Both the position numbers and the translations under genes were made by a program. From Jacaranda mimosifolia (lineage: Eukaryota > Streptophyta > Magnoliopsida > Lamiales > Bignoniaceae), in contig CM032117.1 in the NCBI GenBank assembly GCA_018894105.1, positions 43,634,501 to 43,698,500 of the forward strand: 64,000 bases of DNA. The letters are read 5' to 3'. The first letter of the stretch is position 1; every line of letters starts with the position of its first letter. This document shows positions 21,240-32,859 of this stretch, piece by piece. Below the pieces are notes generated by a model that had not been told where the DNA came from, ran no database searches, and worked only from the letters and a program-made list of their open reading frames with translations.

Positions 21240-22800
21240 TGTTGCTTATAAAAAAGATAATGTAGATTTTTATGTGGAACATCGAATCACAGTTGAGCAT
21301 AAGTCTTTGAAAAAGATGATGAGCTCTTATATTGCTTCCCATACTGGTTTAGGCAGCAAATCGCAAAAAGTAATTGAGAGCAATCTTTGCATAAACAAAT
21401 GACAATCATGACTTTTCATTCTATAAAACTTACAGTCATTGACATTCACGGATCGAGCTATATTAGAAGCATAACTATCTAGAAAATTTAAATGCTTAGC
21501 CTACTTCCATACTTCATTCACTTGCTCTTGACCCAACGTATAAGATGCTTTAGGAACAAATTAAGCTTCGAGCGATTACAATATTTTGCCAAATCCTTCT
21601 GTGCATTTCCATTATCATTTGATTTTCTCTTCACATCTAATACCGTATCGAAAATATTATCAAACATATTTTTTCTATGAGCATAACATCAAAACTATGG
21701 CGAATAAGATTCGTACTCCAATAACGTAACTCTCAAAATATACTTTTTCGACCAATTATGCTCTTTGCCAAATCCAGGTAAATCTTTAAGATCACTATAT
21801 TTATCAAAGTACTAGGAGAAAGTTGAGAAACTCATGTCCTAATGTCCTCACGTAATAAAAGTGGAGGTGGAGGCTCTTTCAAGTGTATCCTTCAAAAATT
21901 GATCCTTTTGTCTTTTATATGTATAATGACGAGGTAAAAATTGACGATGACAATCAAACCAAGTCTACTTGCATCCTTTCTATAAACAAAATGATTTTGT
22001 ACACTCCATACAATAAGGACATGACAAGATACCATGAGTACTCCAACAAGAAGCCATGCCATATGCAAGAAAATCATGAGTATTCTACAAAAGCGATGCT
22101 CTCATTTGAAAAATTTCTCGTCTATATGCATCATAAGTTGGAACTCCTCATTCCATAACTCCTTAAGTTCATCAATCAGAGAGCGCAAGAACACATCCAA
22201 CTTTTTTTCAGGTGATTTAGGACTTGAACTGACCATATTCTAGAATATTTATGGAAGAAGTTCTTCCATGCACATACCTGGAAGAAGATTATACAAAGTT
22301 ACCATTACTAACCAATATGAATAAGGAGAACCCGTGTTGCTAAAAAAAAGCGAATCCATCTATGCACACTCCCAGACAAATATTCCGTGGTTCTAATGAA
22401 AATATTAGATGAGTAAAGTTAAAATGTTTCCATGCTTCACTATGAAAAGGGTGAGTCGTACTCCCAATTTCACATTGATTCATTGAGTGCCATGTCATGT
22501 GCTTAGTTATAGCACTTGACATGTAAAGCCATTGTAGTCTAGGAGTTAATGGCAAGTAGCGTAGCACAAGTTTTCTAGCAGTTATAGAACTAGGCATGTA
22601 TCTGTCGTGGCCACACACAACATATTTGGTCTTGTCTTTACTTTCTTTGTAGTCTAACATGCAATTGTTGACATGAACATTTATCTTCTCATAACCTAAC
22701 CCATGTTTTGCCATCATCTTCTTTGAATTATATAAGTTATTGGGCAACTTCTCATCTTCAGGCATCATACTTTTAATTGGTGATATAGTTCGATCACAAC
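21240..22800 (-). pseudogene. CACTA TNP2 transposase remnant
   Basis: Minus-strand reading follows the TNP2/DUF4218 domain order. From 22768: MMPEDEKLPNNLYNSKKMM, then LGYEKINVHVNNCML, RYLPLTPRLQWLYMSS and WHSMNQ, to about 22340. Then, with stops and shifts, LWTINDFPAYGMLLGWSTHG (about 22090-22030), CPYCMECTKSF, WFDCHRQFLP, and a decayed DVMHIEKNVFDNI region near 21690. SHDCHLFMQRLL near 21410-21370 opens DUF4218. This is the catalytic transposase of CACTA elements, acting in the nucleus. The 3' end is missing at about 21240. The gene follows a Transposase_24 gene on the same strand. It is dead, with multiple stops. Confidence 0.85.
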
Positions 22801-22879
22801 AAGTCTACGATAAGTTGAACTCTGACTTAATATTCAACAACTGTGTGACTGTTGAAAGCTTTGTGTATCTCATGCAACC

Positions 22880-25097
22880 ATCCCATAATGGCTCCTCTGC
22901 ATTTTTCAATAAGTGAAAGAACTTTTGGGCATCCGAGTTAGGTAATTCTTCTCTGTCTCTGTCATCCTGATGCTCAGCTCTATCAAAACCCTAATCACAT
23001 GTCATCCTATTTTTTTCTCCCACGGTTGCAGACTAGCATTTTCAATTGACTGAATAATAGTTGAGGTTGAATTTCTAGATTTTTCTAGCAACTTTGTGAA
23101 AGTTGCCAATAAATCATGCTCCCTCTTTTTTGCATCCTCAACTAACTATTAATCTCTCTTCTCCATCTCTGCAACTAATATTTCCTCTCACTTCTTTGAC
23201 TCCTCGAGTGTTCTTTTTGACTCTTCAATTAAAGAAGTCTCTATACTAGCTGCAGCCTCTCTTTGTTTTACCGTTTGTTCTCTTTATTTTGCTAATTGTT
23301 CATCAACAACTTTCTTTAATATACTTCGTAGAACATCTTCACTATTGATAGTGAGTTTGTAGACGCCTTAGATTGCCATGAACTAGAACCTCCAATTATT
23401 TCTTTGGCCTGGAAAGTGTTCCCAAACCCATATATCCTTACCTTATTTGGACCTCCACATGCTTCAACCCACATTCCAACATCAAGCATAGCATCAGGAG
23501 TAGGACTTGTGCCATGAGTTTGGGAATATTTATCTACATATATCTCCTACATAAGTGAAAAGTAATAGATATAATTCATTAAATTAATACTCATATGAGT
23601 TCTTATTTCATATATGAAATGATTAGAAATAACTTTAATTTTTCTGGACTTGTTATTCACATAATCACATTCTCCTTTTTGTATCCTATGAACTCAATCA
23701 TGAAGTTCAAGTTGGCTAACTGAACAACCTTTCTCGGCCTCCTGCATATATGAGTTATAACAGAAATGAGAAATATAAATAGATTAATAATATTTCTAAA
23801 CAAAGGCAATTTAAGAAATAACCACACCATCCTACATCGATGCTCCTCAAACGAAATGGAACCACCAACATGTTTACCAATAGACCCATCCTTCTCTACT
23901 AAATGATTTTGTCTAACTTTGATGCATTTTTCTTGATAATTAGATTCACTAAACCGGCCATCACACAAGGTCTTCTAGTCTTCTGTAGACATACTGGATG
24001 ATTTATATTTTTTCCATTCTTTGGAATCATTACCACCAGCTTTCTCCTTTGCATCCTTTTTAAAATTATAAATATTATTTTTGAAATTATTCTTATGGCA
24101 GTGCTGCCACGAGTTTCTAATACCCACCTCATGCTCAAGCAACCATATGAAGCGCTCCTATCTCATTTGTAAATAATTAGGTAAGTAATATCTATATCTT
24201 TAGTTACCATGCATAAAAAGTATCAAAAAAATTAACTTACTATAAATTTTCCATAGAGAAGTTCTTTATCTTCCCAAGGAACCTTACTCCAATTAGGCCA
24301 CCCTCTAAAATGTTTTCTCAAGATTTCCATATTTTACCGGAAGTAATATCTAGATCAGTAAATCTAGAAGATAAAAAAATAATATTAGTGAGCTTCATCT
24401 AGAGATAATTTGGATATATATATATATATTGATTTATCTTAATTAGAATGTATATACTATCATTCACATGTTCAATGAAAAGAGTTTGTAGAAATTGAAG
24501 TATGTAGAGGTTTGATATATTTCTAGCAGTTGACATATGAAACTTTACGTGAACATTTAAATAAATTCTATATCACTAATTATACTTAGTAATTACTCCA
24601 TTACTTCAATCCAATCAATAACCCCAGTAAGCTTGCCTATTATTGTCCATCAAATTCAACATATCCACAAACTTAACAAAAAGCTCTTTATAAAGTCACA
24701 TCTACCTCTCCCTTAAAAAAATCATAAAATATTTTACATATAACTTCAAAGAGATATTAATAATACTTTTCCATAAGTTTCAGTAAACATACTTATTTTC
24801 ATAAGGTTAGGTCCATGGTCAAGTGTCAAGATCATTTGGTGTGTGATCCCCATGACTAGCTTCTCTCACCCTCGACGTAGAAGCTCTTGGACCTCGACTT
24901 GATTCTCTTTCCGGATATTGAGTAAATGTGACATCTAAATCCTCATGAACGTGTGCAGAAATATCCTCCAGCTCTTTCTCCATCTCCAACTCTAAGAGAG
25001 GAACCTCTTAAGCACTCGATCTGTGTTGTTCAAGTGTACCTCAGTCTCGGCCTCTACTTCAAAGCTTCCTACTAGATCCCCTTCTCCTAGTAGTCAT
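22880..25097 (-). pseudogene. CACTA Transposase_24 (Ptta/En/Spm) gene remnant
   Basis: An ATG at 25097 opens an Arg/Ser-rich start (MTTRRRGSSRK), then an acidic segment (LELEMEKELEDI) to about 24845. Later exons on minus show LRKHFRGWPNWSKVPWEDKE (about 24325-24270). Next come the conserved QNHLVEKDGSIGKHVGGSIS (23915-23855), SPTPDAMLDVGMWVEACGGP (about 23510-23450) and YGFGN, and a coiled-coil-like Glu/Lys/Arg-rich tail (23370-23100). This is the usual order for the accessory CACTA protein. Stops occur in the tail. Intron positions are only approximate. Confidence 0.8.
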
Positions 25098-26112
25098 TCT
25101 GTAAAAAAAAAATAATGAACAAATAATCATAAATAGATTATATACCGCAATTGAAAGATGTACAAGATATGTAATGCACACTATGTTAATTTAACATGAC
25201 TTAACAAGATGAAAACTATATAAATATTAAATACTCAATCAATTATATAAACTCAATGTCTCACATTATCAAAATATAAATAAAATTACTAAGTGTTTAA
25301 CACGGAACAGTACAAACATTTTTGCATTGCTTAGTGGAAGCTTCAAAACTACCATTATCCCCCTTCTACTTACATTCACTATCACACATAATTTTACATA
25401 TATATTTTCTAACCTAAAAAATATGTTTACTTTCTCTATCCCATTTTTAATATTTTTTAAAAAATTATACATGTTTCTTTCAAAAGAAAATATAATAAAA
25501 TAATGCTCAGTATCTTTACTTTTTTCCTTTTTACATTTTATTTTTCTCCACTGACAATAGTTCAAATAATGAAATAAAAATTGGAACCGTTAGTCACTCA
25601 TTTTTCCCCCATCTTGATTAGTACCTTTGCTTATTTTAAAACTGCATGCTAGTTAGTTCCAAGGATTCGCTTGAAAAGTCCCTTCTGGTAAATGCATCAC
25701 TAATGTTGTTTTATATTGCCTCAATAGAACTACTACAACCTCAAATTTACCTAACATAATCAATCAAGGTTTTACATTTAAAAACGATTAGAACTGTAGT
25801 TGGTACTCTCCAATAATTGTTTTATGCCTTTTTATTTTCTTTTCATTTTGTATCATATATTAATGTCTTGATATGATACAGCATAACGTGCATCTCATGC
25901 AAAATTTTATACAAATAAAACAATAGAAATGATCAAAAAATTAATATGTAAAGAAGTTAAAAATGATGAAGGCAAAATATGGTAGTAATGATGCCAAATG
26001 TTTTCCACAAACCTACAAACAAAATGAATAAAAAAAAATAAAAAAATAAAATTAGAATTTGCGATAATATTTACATGAATTATGTGATGAAATAGCAAAA
26101 GACACAAAAAAA
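25098..26112. other. AT-rich sequence upstream of the CACTA genes
   Basis: No supported gene. It would be the 5' leader of the CACTA element if the terminus at 31610 belongs to it. Long A/T runs and short spurious frames only. Confidence 0.5.
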
Positions 26113-26131
26113 AGGTAAACAATGATTTTAT

Positions 26132-26390
26132 GTATAGAGAATTATTCAGTGTGGTTTTCATGTAAAGAATATGAACTGCAAAGTGGAAAAACAAAAGAGA
26201 AAATGTGAGGAAATGTAGACTTTAAAATAGACAAAACACGCATAATGAAAGGTAAAATTCAATTTTACGTATGGAGAATTATTCGGCATGGGTTCCATGT
26301 AAAGAATATGAGCTGCAAATTGAAAACGATAAGAGAAAATATGGGGGAGTGTGGACTTTAAAACGAAAAGGAAAAGAAAGAGTAATAAGA
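26132..26390. repeat. Tandem duplication, about 137-bp unit
   Basis: GTATAGAGAATTATTCAG at 26132 recurs as GTATGGAGAATTATTCGG at 26269. Both are followed by CATGTAAAGAATATGA(A/G)CTGC, AAGAGAAAATRTG and TGGACTTTAAA/GTAGACTTTAAA. The copies are diverged. Purine-rich on this strand; the open frame over the second copy (26271-26456) is a by-product of composition. Confidence 0.8.
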
Positions 26391-26787
26391 AATATGGACT
26401 TTAAAGTGAAAAGAAGAAAGAATAAGAACAAATGTGGGTTCCAGAGTTTAAACTAGAAGCACTGGCAAATTTACATAGAACTCAGCAACAAATGAGGATT
26501 TTAAATTTTGAATTAGACACAGAGGCAGATAAGCATAGGACTTGGGCAATTTTATTTTAATATATACTGGTACTAAAAAAAATTTTTATGGATGCTTTTG
26601 GGGCAATGGATAGTGGATTAACATTCGGGAGCCCACATTAATAACGACTTTTCTTTCCACTAAACAGAATTTATTTTTTCTTTATAATACAGTGTGGCCT
26701 AAGAGTTAAGAGTGCGTTCGTTGATAATTTAGAACTATGATAGATTTGAAGAGTTGACCTTGATTTGTAGCCTCAAGTGCTTTCTAC
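26391..26787. other. Spacer without recognised genes
   Basis: AT-rich. A short stretch near 26690-26730 (GTGTGGCCTAAGAGTTAAGAG) precedes the SINE-like segment and might belong to it or to another tRNA-derived fragment. Confidence 0.4.
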
Positions 26788-26895
26788 CAGCTGAATTAGT
26801 TGAGATGCTTTATCTTTCAGATTACATCCGAGTTCGAATCAGAAAAATGACAGATGTTACTCTTTTTTTTCCTCCTAATTGGAAGAAGACAAAAA
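26788..26895 (+). mobile_element. tRNA-derived SINE-like segment
   Basis: CCAGCTGAATTAGTTGAGAT (A-box-like, compare tRNA TAGCTCAATTGGTTGAGA) is followed about 30 bp later by GAGTTCGAATC (B box, 26830-26840). A T-rich run (26861-26871) follows. The spacing fits a pol III internal promoter. No target duplication was identified and the region cannot fold as a full tRNA, so a SINE head or fragment is the best reading. Confidence 0.5.
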
Positions 26896-27094
26896 AGAGG
26901 GGGCCAAAAAATATGTTTCAAAATATGAAATCCCATTGAGGATGCCAAAACCATATCAATTCAAAGATAAAGTTCCATTGAGGGCCATTGAATTAATCTA
27001 TACACATTTTATTTTTACAGTGTCAAACTCATAATATGTGCATTATACAGTTGAATTCAAAAGTAATAAATAACTTTTAATTAATTAATTAAAA

Positions 27095-27600
27095 TCTAGA
27101 GATGTGGAAAAGATTAAAACTCAACTAAATTTGCATGCTGTTTGTGTGGACTCTTGTGGGCGTTTTGACACTTTTGTGGAAGAAAGAGGTATGTATTAGT
27201 TTACTTAGTTTTTCCAAAAATCATATTGATGTTACAGTGGTTGGAGATTCAAATGTGCAAGGAATTCGTTTAACTGGGATTTATGGGGAACCTGAAGTGT
27301 ATAAACATATGGTCACATGGAATCTTTTAGGGCATCTGACATCTCAGAGTGGTCTACCTCGGGTTTGTCTTGGCAATTATAATGTTTGGGGAAGTACTTA
27401 TGGAGGTTGAGCTACATGATCTTGGCTTCCCTGAAATTCCATTTACATGGTGTAACAATCGGCTAGCACCGGATACAGTAGAAGAGACTTGATAGGGCTT
27501 GTGCAAATTCAGCTTGGAGCCATGTCTTTCCAGATCATAATGTTACACACTTATGATTCTGCAATTCTGATCATCCTCCTATCCTGTTGGAATTTGATTG
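27095..27600 (+). pseudogene. LINE endonuclease (EEP) remnant
   Basis: In the first frame LLWKKEVCISLLSFSKNHID (27176-27235) is followed by RLTGIYGEPE and PRVCLGNYNVWG, where active copies have GDFN. After a shift DLGFPEIPFTWCNNR (27418-27463) follows, then an SDH-like region. These are landmarks of the L1 apurinic-type endonuclease that nicks target DNA. Stops and frameshifts, and the changed GDFN (GNYN), indicate loss of function. Confidence 0.8.
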
Positions 27601-28800
27601 TAGAGTATTGGTTTTTAGCCGAATGGGTAGGCGAAGATTTAAGTTTGAGGCTTGGTGGCTTAAGAAAACATATTGTAAAAGAGTGGTTGAGCAATCGTGG
27701 TCTTCAGCACGATATGAAAGCAGTAGTAGTCTGATTGATGTTAGGAATGCAATTAAAAATTATAGAGTTATTTTAATCAAATGGATTAGAGATGGATCAG
27801 GATCTTTAAAGAAGCAAATCCACAAGACCAAAGAGCATATTCAACTGTTATCTAGGGGTAATATTGATGCTCAAACATCTAAAAGGATTAGACAACTCAG
27901 AAGAGTGCTTGAACCGTAACACTAGTTTTTTCACACAAAGGCTACAAACAAATATAGAAATAACCATATCATAGGGCTGAAAAATGATATCGATGATTGG
28001 TGTGCATCAGGGCAGGAAATGGAAAATTTGGTCCTTAAATATTTTCAACTATTGTTCCAGTCTACTCATCCCTCGGAAGAGGATATTAATGTGGTTTTAA
28101 ATTATATAGGGAAGAAGGTTACTAATCAGATGAATTCCAGGCTTCTTGAACCATTTACTAGTGATGAGGTACAGTTGGTATTATCTCACAGATTAATGGT
28201 CATCAATTAAGTTATTTTCTTCTGACAAGGAGATTACGTCAAGGAGATCCTTTATCTCCTTACTTATTCCTTTTGTGTACTGAAGCTCTTAGCTCTTTAA
28301 TCTAAAAGCATGAGGAATCTGGGATAATTGAAGGAATTGTTGTTTGCTGAAATGCACCTAAAGTCTCCCACCTATTGTTTGTTGATGATACCATTCTATA
28401 CTGTAAAACAACTAGTAATCCGTCGCTCTACATTGGTCAAACTTTGAAACTCTATGAAATAGCTTTTGAGCAACAGGTTAATGTGGATAAATCTTCCCTA
28501 GTTTTTAGTAAGAATACCCCCCCTTAGCTTATCAGATTGTTATTCTGGCCATTCTATATATCAGAGCTGTTAATAAGCTCGATAACTATTTAGGCCTACC
28601 ATCAGCAATTGGAAAATCTAAAAAGGAGATTTTCGGATATATTTGTGACAAGTTGTGCAGCCATATTCGTGGGTGGTCAGAAAAGAATCTCTCTCAGTTT
28701 GGAAAAGAAATCTTGCTTAAAGCTATTGCACAGGCCATTCCCACGTACGCTATGAGATGTTTTAAATTACCTAAGAAGCTTGTTAGAGATATTGAGTCCA
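27587..28800 (+). pseudogene. LINE reverse transcriptase remnant
   Basis: FKFEAWWLKK (about 27640) begins the linker. Then a Lys/Arg-rich helix region runs to 27919, and KYFQLLFQS (28036-28062) and RLLEPFTSDEV follow. RT motifs resume with RLRQGDPLSPYLFLLCTEALS (28228-28290) and FVDDTILYC (28378-28404, the catalytic Asp pair). Downstream KLDNYLGLPSAIGKSKK and WSEKNLSQFGKEILLKA are the usual L1 thumb and C-terminal segments. The fingers and palm A region between 28190 and 28200 is deleted. Confidence 0.85.
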
Positions 28801-29314
28801 TGATGGCGTCTTTCTGATAGGAAAACAAGAGATCAAAATAAAATACATTAGGTGAAGTGGGATGATCTTGGTCGAAATAAAAGGTTTGGAGGAATGGGTT
28901 TCCATGACATTCATGGGTTTAATAAAGTTTTACTTGTGAAATAGGGCTGGCAGCTACTTACAAAATCTCATTTGTTATTTTGCAAGTTGTTCAAAGCAAA
29001 ATGCTATCCCAATACAGAGATCCTTTATGGTCAGCTTTGTTCTAGTCCATCTTTTTCTTGGAGATGCATCTGGGAAGCTCTAGCTTTAAGAAGAGATAGT
29101 GTTTGATGGTGGATTGGAAATGGACTAACAACTAGAATTTAGATGGATCAATGTTACCTAGAGAACCATCGCTTTAAGTGTCGTCTCTTCCAAAAATTCT
29201 CCCAGTTAATGCTATAGTAGCTGATCTCATTGATTTTGACTTAAGAGTGTGGAATAAACTTTAGTTGATTCTTCCTTCAGGCCTCCTGAAAATGATATCA
29301 TCTTATCGATCCCT

Positions 29315-30403
29315 TTGGGGAATATCAACAATAAGGACAAGCTCATTTGGCATTATACAAAAATGGTATGTTTTCTGTTCGTTCTACTTATTATCTGGCT
29401 TTATCTTCGAGACACCGTATGGTTGAAGATCCATGTGGCATTTCTAGTAGTGCTTGCAATGTTGATTATCATTTTTATTTGGAATTGTAAGATATCACCA
29501 AAAGTGAAGCATTTTGCTTGGCATGCTGCTAGAGACTTCTTTTCTACTAATCTATCTTTGGTGTGCAAACATTTATCCTCTAACCTCTTTTTTTATATAT
29601 GTGAGCATATGGAAGAGGATTCTATACATTTTTTGTGGCATTGTCATTTTACAAGGCAAGGTTGGGCCTTATCAAATATTCTATTTTCTTTCTTATCACA
29701 TTCTCATGTCTCTATTTTTGATTGGTTTTGGCAAGTGCGTAATTTATTGCAGTATGAATTGTTTGATTTTTTCTTAGTTTGTTGCTGGTGTTTGTGGTAT
29801 CAAAGAAATAAGGCACACTTTGAAGAAGGGTCATGGACACCTCCTGATGTTATTAGTTTTGCTCGGGGCTTTCATGATGCTTTTGCTAAGGCTAATTACC
29901 TGCACTTGGCCATGGCTCAACCGGATAGCATGCTTGTATGGAAGGCCCCAAGGGAAGGTCAGGTGAAAATTAATTTTGACGCAGCAGTGTTCAAGAATGC
30001 TCATTTAGTTGGTTTCGGTGTAGTTGCTAGAAAACACAATGGCCAGTGTCTAGCTTGGACTTCAAAGCTTATTACCCTGCCTCTTTCACTAGAATTAGCA
30101 GAGGTGTTTGCAGCTGGAGAGGCTTGTAAGTTGCGCTCAGTTTTTGGCTGGGACAGTATTTTGATTGAAGGTGACTGCCTTCCAGTTATTAGTGCTCTAT
30201 GTTCCAACGAAGATAATTTCTCTACTATTGGATCTACGATCATGGATGCTAAGAAATTTGTTGATCATGTTCCTCCAGTTTCTTTTGTTCATGTTAAGCA
30301 TAGTGCTAATGTTTGCACTCATTTTGTTGCTAGGAAAGCCCTATCTATTAACCAAAATGAGATAGAAGGAACCGATATAATTTTACAGGCTCTTTACCTC
30401 TGA
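29315..30403 (+). CDS. LINE C-terminal ORF: zf-RVT and RNase H
   Basis: An open frame of 362 codons encodes the 3' end of an L1-type ORF2. The zf-RVT region has ISPKVKHFAWHAA (about residues 59-71) and CKHLSSNLFFYICEHMEEDS with HFLWHC. The RNase H domain (RVT_3 type) starts at PREGQVKINFDAAV near residue 213 (first Asp), then LSLELAEVFAAGEA (Glu), ILIEGDC (Asp) and HVKHSANVCTHFVARKAL near the end. The four acidic landmarks are present, so the domain could be structurally intact. It is nevertheless only a fragment of a broken LINE, and the ATG at 29315 is just the first Met of the open frame. The stop is TGA at 30401. Confidence 0.85.
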   Translation: MGNINNKDKLIWHYTKMVCFLFVLLIIWLYLRDTVWLKIHVAFLVVLAMLIIIFIWNCKISPKVKHFAWHAARDFFSTNLSLVCKHLSSNLFFYICEHMEEDSIHFLWHCHFTRQGWALSNILFSFLSHSHVSIFDWFWQVRNLLQYELFDFFLVCCWCLWYQRNKAHFEEGSWTPPDVISFARGFHDAFAKANYLHLAMAQPDSMLVWKAPREGQVKINFDAAVFKNAHLVGFGVVARKHNGQCLAWTSKLITLPLSLELAEVFAAGEACKLRSVFGWDSILIEGDCLPVISALCSNEDNFSTIGSTIMDAKKFVDHVPPVSFVHVKHSANVCTHFVARKALSINQNEIEGTDIILQALYL

Positions 30404-30446
30404 GTTTTCAATAATATTATTCTACCGTTTCCTCTCAAAAAAATAA

Positions 30447-31079
30447 AAGAATGCTTTTTTTTAATTAATTTAAATTCTTTTCAAACTATAACAAAATAAT
30501 TGATAAGGAATAATAACATTGTTGTGTAATGTAAAACTATTATTAAATTGCGTTTCCAATAAAAAAAAAGATGAATAGATATATAAAAATAATTAATATA
30601 CAATAATAAAATAATAATATAAAATTTAGAACGATTGATGTTTTAAGTTATAATTAAAAATAACTTTTATTTACAATTTTAAAAGTTTTAGACAGATAAC
30701 ATATTTTTCATCCTACAAAATATTATTATTATAATAAAAAAAACTTATTTAGTATAATATTTAATAAAATTATCTAAAGTTTAAAAATAAATGAAAATGA
30801 CTTATTCTTCTACTTTAAAAAAGTAAATATGACTTTAAATATTAATTTAAAGAATGTTTAGCATTAGTCAAAATATAAAAATTGTATCCCAACTCTTTAT
30901 AAAAAGACTAAGATAATTGCTATGTGAATATTTTACAAATTAACTATACATGAATTATGAGTATTTATAAGTATGTCATATGATTTCCATATTCTTTTGC
31001 CATTTTTAACTATTTAGTGAATTAAATATTTAATAAAATAAAAAATAAAAATACATGGACAAAAGTATGATTGGTTGCT
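30447..31079. other. AT-rich spacer
   Basis: Strongly AT-rich with no coding signal and no recognised repeat family. It may be CACTA internal sequence that flanked the LINE insertion. Confidence 0.5.
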
Positions 31080-31610
31080 GACTTTAAAAAGTTTTTGGAA
31101 TTTGTGATAAAATATCAATCACAATTAGTGATGAGTTAGTGACTGACGTGTGATACACAAATCTGTGATTGATTACCGATTGAATTCACAATTGCAATTA
31201 CCTATAGTAATTGAAATATTCATTACTATTGGTGACTGATTATTGATCGAGTACTAGTTGGAAATATTATGACTGATTAGTAACTGAAGTTATTAGTAGC
31301 AAATTTATGATAGAAACATCGATCATAATATGTGACTAATTAGTAATGAATATTGATTTGTGATTGGTTTGTGACTGAATTTAATCAAATTGATTAACCT
31401 ATGCAATTGCTAAGTGACCGAATTAGTGTTCATCACAGACTTAGTGATAGATTGGCATGAAATTGAACTAATCACTTACTGTGCCATCAAAAACTAAAAT
31501 CTAAATTTTACATTTAATAGGTCACTAATTTATTGTTAATTGGTCACTACTAGTGACCGATTTTGTTCATCACGAAAATTTAGTCACTAAAGGGTTGTTT
31601 TCTTGTAGTG
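31080..31610 (-). mobile_element. CACTA terminus with subterminal repeats
   Basis: On minus the sequence begins CACTACAAGAAAACAACCCT at 31610, a canonical plant CACTA end. It continues with many short direct and inverted words of the type TTAGTGAC/GGTCACTA and TGATTRGTRA spread over about 530 bp, as in CACTA subterminal regions where the transposase binds. The orientation fits a 5' end for the minus-strand CACTA genes at 25097-21240. If so, the LINE at 27095-30446 lies inside that element. The other terminus was not found. Confidence 0.7.
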
Positions 31611-32187
31611 ACAGAATTTATTCTCAATTATTTGAAGAAATCTTTTAGAGGAAATATATAGTTGGTATAGTTTCAAAAGTTCAATCAATACCTCTTAAAT
31701 AGCTAATGATATTTTTTTAAAATTCTTGAGTATATATATTTAGTTGTGCATTTCAATATTGATATCATATGCATCTATTTATAATAATAACAATAATTTT
31801 GTAAGTAATATATGGTGAAAATTTTAAAAAAATAAATATCATTAGTATCTTAAAAGTACAATAGGGATGCTTTATGGTGGTAGTTTGTTGAATTTATAAA
31901 ATAATTTAAAATATTTTTATGGGATGCTTAAGAGCTTATAAATTTTAAATTATTTGGTAATTAGATCATACAATAAGATATTAGGATTTTATCTTGAATT
32001 CATTTGGAAAAAGTAATTTTAACTTACTTTTAAAAATTATAATATAATTTTTAGTTTTTCCAGTCGATCATACAAATTATAAAACTTTTTATTAATAATG
32101 TTTATATACTCAGTAATTTTATTTTATTTAAATATTTCAAAATTTTAATTTAAAATTATATATAATAGATTTTTTAAAATACATAGT
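31611..32187. other. AT-rich spacer between CACTA end and MULE
   Basis: No gene or recognised element; A/T-rich throughout. Confidence 0.5.
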
Positions 32188-32859
32188 TTATAAATTCGGT
32201 TAATTAGAAAAAAATCCCTAATCCTACTTTCATTTTAGTGATCAGTCCCCATTTGAATTTTTACACACTAAACTCCCTACTTTTTCACAAAACTTAGAAA
32301 TCACTCCCCATATCTTTTAGAAAGACACATATATCCTTGTAGTTAGAGAAAACAACAAAAATACCTGAGAAATACATTTTTCTCTTCAAGAAGAATGCTT
32401 TCATTTTATTTTTTCCTGAAATCGACGACTTCTCCAAGCGGCCAAACAAAAGGGCGCGAAATCGTTCCTTTGCCATTGATGCGAGGGGAAAAAAAAAAAA
32501 AGACACCAAAATTTCTGCCATTTTTTCTGTGACAATGGAAGGAGAAACAATGGCAACAAGAAGCGAAATACAAAAAGAAGTAATAAAAAGAAACAAATGT
32601 ATGTTTTCTGCATTTACAGTTTTAAATGTCTGTGATTTTTCAGTGTTATACTTATTTCTTGTCTATTTTCTCATGTTTAGGGTTTTTATTTCCTATTTAG
32701 TTGTTAAACACTTGAACCCAATTGATATATATAATTTTATTTGTGAGATGGGAAGTTTTTGATTTGTACTTGAAAGGCATGAAAGTTGTACTTCACTTTT
32801 TTGAGGTTTATACTTCTTTTTATCTAAAATTTTATGGTGAAATTATCTGAAAGTGGTAG

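Larger units (their letters stand above)
27095..30446 (+). mobile_element. L1-type LINE, internally deleted
   Basis: Domain order on plus: EEP endonuclease remnant (27095-27600), RT linker and start (27600-28210), RT 3' part (28190-28800), a zf-RVT region and an RNase H domain (29315-30403), then a 3' end TTTCCTCTCAAAAAAA (30428-30443) typical of plant L1 tails. The RT core between VQLVLS (about 28190) and INGHQL is missing about 100 residues. A low-complexity TTTTAATTAATT occurs left (27075-27086) and right (30459-30470) and may be the target duplication. It cannot retrotranspose. Confidence 0.88.

Noticed and set aside
26271..26456. Lys/Arg-rich 61-codon frame
   Set aside because: It covers a purine-rich copy of the 137-bp duplication; the other copy is not open.
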